Shown: positions 5,659 through 7,156 of the stretch, in pieces
Position numbering within the stretch: position 1 is the first letter of the stretch
Layout of the letters: each line of letters opens with the position of its first letter
Assembly (NCBI GenBank): GCA_025354615.1
Contig: JANXMO010000517.1
Location: 1 to 7,156 of the forward strand
Direction: 5' to 3'
Source of the DNA: Burkholderiales bacterium
GTDB lineage: Bacteria; Pseudomonadota; Gammaproteobacteria; Burkholderiales; Burkholderiaceae_C
DNA: 7,156 nt
Program-made: the position numbers and the translations under genes
The notes under the pieces: generated by a model
What the model was told of the DNA's origin: nothing
What the model saw: the letters and a program-made list of their open reading frames with translations, nothing else
The model's database searches: none

Positions 5659-7156
5659 TCAAGCCGCCTTCAACGTCACAGCACTTGCGGTGCGCAAATG
5701 CGTGGCCAGCCGCAACGCCAGCGCCACGATGGTCAGTGTCGGGTTGGCGTAGCCGCACACCGGGAAGACGCTGCTGCCCACGACGTACAACCCGCCAACG
5801 CCGTGAACTTTCAGCTGGGCATCGACGACACCGGTGCTGGCGTCAGCCGACATGCGCGTGGTGCCGGCCGGGTGCGCGGCGTCTCCGACCGTTTGGCGCC
5901 AGACCGCGTCGTCGGTCATGGCGGGAAGTTCCTGCGTCTGCGCCAGGCCCAGGCGCGCCAGGTCGTCGGCCACCCAGCGGGTCAGCTGCCGGCTGGTCTT
6001 CAGCTCGAGGTCGCTGCACCGCCAGTGAAGCCGCGCCAACGGCAGGCCCAAGCGGTCACGGCGCGGGTCGAGCACGATGCGGCTGTCGGGGTCGGGCTGT
6101 TGTTCGATCCACAGCTGCAGCCACACGGCGGACGGCCGCGCGCCGGTCGCCAAGCCTTTGGCATAGCGGCGCCAGGTGTCGCGCAGCACCGACAGCGGCG
6201 CGCCCAGGCTGCGCAAGGCATCCTGCAACGGTTGCTGCGGGCGGCGCCGGTAGCGGGCCGCCAGCACCAGGCGGCGCAGCGCTTCGCGAGATGGGTCGTC
6301 GTGGTCGTGAACGAACACCGCGGTCGCATCCAGCAGCTGATGACGCTGCTGCGCCGCCGGCGCCAACCGTACCTTGGGAAACAGCCGCCGGCCTTTGTGG
6401 TGCAGCGCGATGTAGCGGTCTTGCAGCACGCGGAAGTCATGGGTCACGATTCTCGCGGTGCGGATGATGGGGTGGTCCTGGTAATAGCGGCCGGTGAACG
6501 CGCGGCCGTCACCCAGGCCTACACCCTGGTCGTCGCTCAGCATCAGCAACCGCGCGTTTTCAATTGCGCCGCCTGCCAAGGCCACACGGCGCGTTGCCAG
6601 CGTAAGGGGCGCCCGGCTGGTGTCGCGTATTTCAATGCCGCTGACCTGGCCGTTCTCCACCACCACGCGGCTGGCGGTGGCATGCAGCACCACGTGCAAG
6701 TTGGCGTGGGAAGCCAGCCGTTGGCGGTAGACCTGGCCCAGGTGCGGGCGGGGCGTGTACTCGGTGAAGTCATGCAGCAGGTGGTCTTCGTTCCATGGCA
6801 AGGGCGGCAGCGCGGCGTGTTCGCTCCAGCGCGCTGCGTCATAGCCACGGCCGGAGACGTCCAGAAAACGTTCCGCCGCTGCGTAATAGCGGTCAAGCTC
6901 GGCGGCGGCGATCGGCCAGCCGCTGTGCGCCACCCACGGGCGCCGGCTGAAATTGAGTTGGTGCAGCCGCATGCACTGGCCGTGCCACAGCGCCGTGGTG
7001 CCGCCAATCATGCGCGAGCGGCCGTTTTGAACGCCATCCAGCGGCAGCCCGGTCTGCACGGCTTCATTGAGATGCGCCGCGTCTTGCCCGGCCTGACGTT
7101 CATTGCTGTCGCCTCCGGATTCGAGCAGCACCACTTGCTCACCCCCATCGGCCAGT
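5659..7156 (-). CDS. GMC-family FAD-dependent oxidoreductase, N-terminal end outside window
   Basis: The frame is open to the window edge. Residues LADGGEQVVLLESGG (7155 to 7111) match the second Rossmann strand of GMC enzymes, ending in the ribose-binding glutamate. The glycine-rich FAD motif and true start therefore lie beyond 7156, and the GTG at 7134 is internal. Positions below count from that GTG. IGGTTALWHG (43-52) fits the FAD-contact loop. VALAGGAIENARLLMLS (184-200) is the family's second FAD motif. HPAGTTRMS (421-429) and ANPTLTIVAL (463-472) carry the catalytic His421 (bases 5872-5874) and Asn464 (5743-5745). YVVGSSVFPVCG lies between them. The enzyme should oxidise an alcohol, sugar or similar substrate to the carbonyl, passing electrons to oxygen or an acceptor; the substrate cannot be told. 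The visible 498 residues suit a full length of about 520-550. It ends in TGA, 254 bases before the kinase start on the same strand. No damaged motif is seen. Confidence 0.92.
   Translation of the reverse strand, partial: LADGGEQVVLLESGGDSNERQAGQDAAHLNEAVQTGLPLDGVQNGRSRMIGGTTALWHGQCMRLHQLNFSRRPWVAHSGWPIAAAELDRYYAAAERFLDVSGRGYDAARWSEHAALPPLPWNEDHLLHDFTEYTPRPHLGQVYRQRLASHANLHVVLHATASRVVVENGQVSGIEIRDTSRAPLTLATRRVALAGGAIENARLLMLSDDQGVGLGDGRAFTGRYYQDHPIIRTARIVTHDFRVLQDRYIALHHKGRRLFPKVRLAPAAQQRHQLLDATAVFVHDHDDPSREALRRLVLAARYRRRPQQPLQDALRSLGAPLSVLRDTWRRYAKGLATGARPSAVWLQLWIEQQPDPDSRIVLDPRRDRLGLPLARLHWRCSDLELKTSRQLTRWVADDLARLGLAQTQELPAMTDDAVWRQTVGDAAHPAGTTRMSADASTGVVDAQLKVHGVGGLYVVGSSVFPVCGYANPTLTIVALALRLATHLRTASAVTLKAA

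Noticed and set aside
5403..6467. A 354-codon + strand open frame spanning the kinase leader and the oxidoreductase
   Set aside because: Its translation is Arg/Ala/Pro-rich shadow sequence antisense to conserved GMC motifs, including the catalytic His and Asn.
7132..7134. GTG as the start codon of the oxidoreductase
   Set aside because: The frame continues upstream with LADGGEQ, which belongs to the Rossmann fold, so the start must be beyond the window.
1..7156. tRNA, rRNA, CRISPR array, insertion sequence ends or attachment sites
   Set aside because: I looked on both strands and found no regular repeat-spacer pattern, tRNA-like TTCGA arm context, transposase or flanking direct repeats to support any of these.

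Overview
This 7,156-base window is GC-rich chromosomal DNA, most likely from a betaproteobacterium (Burkholderiales-like). That placement is an inference from base composition, gene families and the style of intergenic palindrome, and it is only moderately secure. The window holds three protein genes, two of them cut by the window edges, and two intergenic gaps of about 250 to 275 bases. I see no RNA genes, insertion sequences or CRISPR array.

Layout. Bases 1-1545 (+) encode the C-terminal part of a zinc-dependent metalloprotease of the DUF5117/DUF4953 type, with an intact HExxHxxGxxH site. Bases 1546-1819 lie between two converging genes and carry a composite inverted repeat built from two 11-bp-stem hairpins, which could stop transcription from both sides. 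Bases 1820-5404 (-) encode a complete 1,194-residue cytosolic hybrid sensor histidine kinase with about six PAS or PAS-like domains, HisKA, HATPase and a C-terminal receiver. Bases 5405-5658 form the leader between the kinase and the next gene; they contain a near-exact second copy of the kinase's own ribosome-binding/start segment and two small hairpins. Bases 5659-7156 (-) encode most of a GMC-family FAD oxidoreductase, whose N-terminal FAD-binding motif lies beyond the window.

The oxidoreductase is upstream of the kinase on the same strand, but the 254-base gap and candidate leader signals suggest that the kinase has its own expression control. No separate response regulator is visible, so the kinase probably signals through its own receiver and a phosphotransfer partner encoded elsewhere. 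Nothing links the three genes into one pathway. The protein genes look like ordinary family members; the more unusual signals are in the two intergenic gaps.
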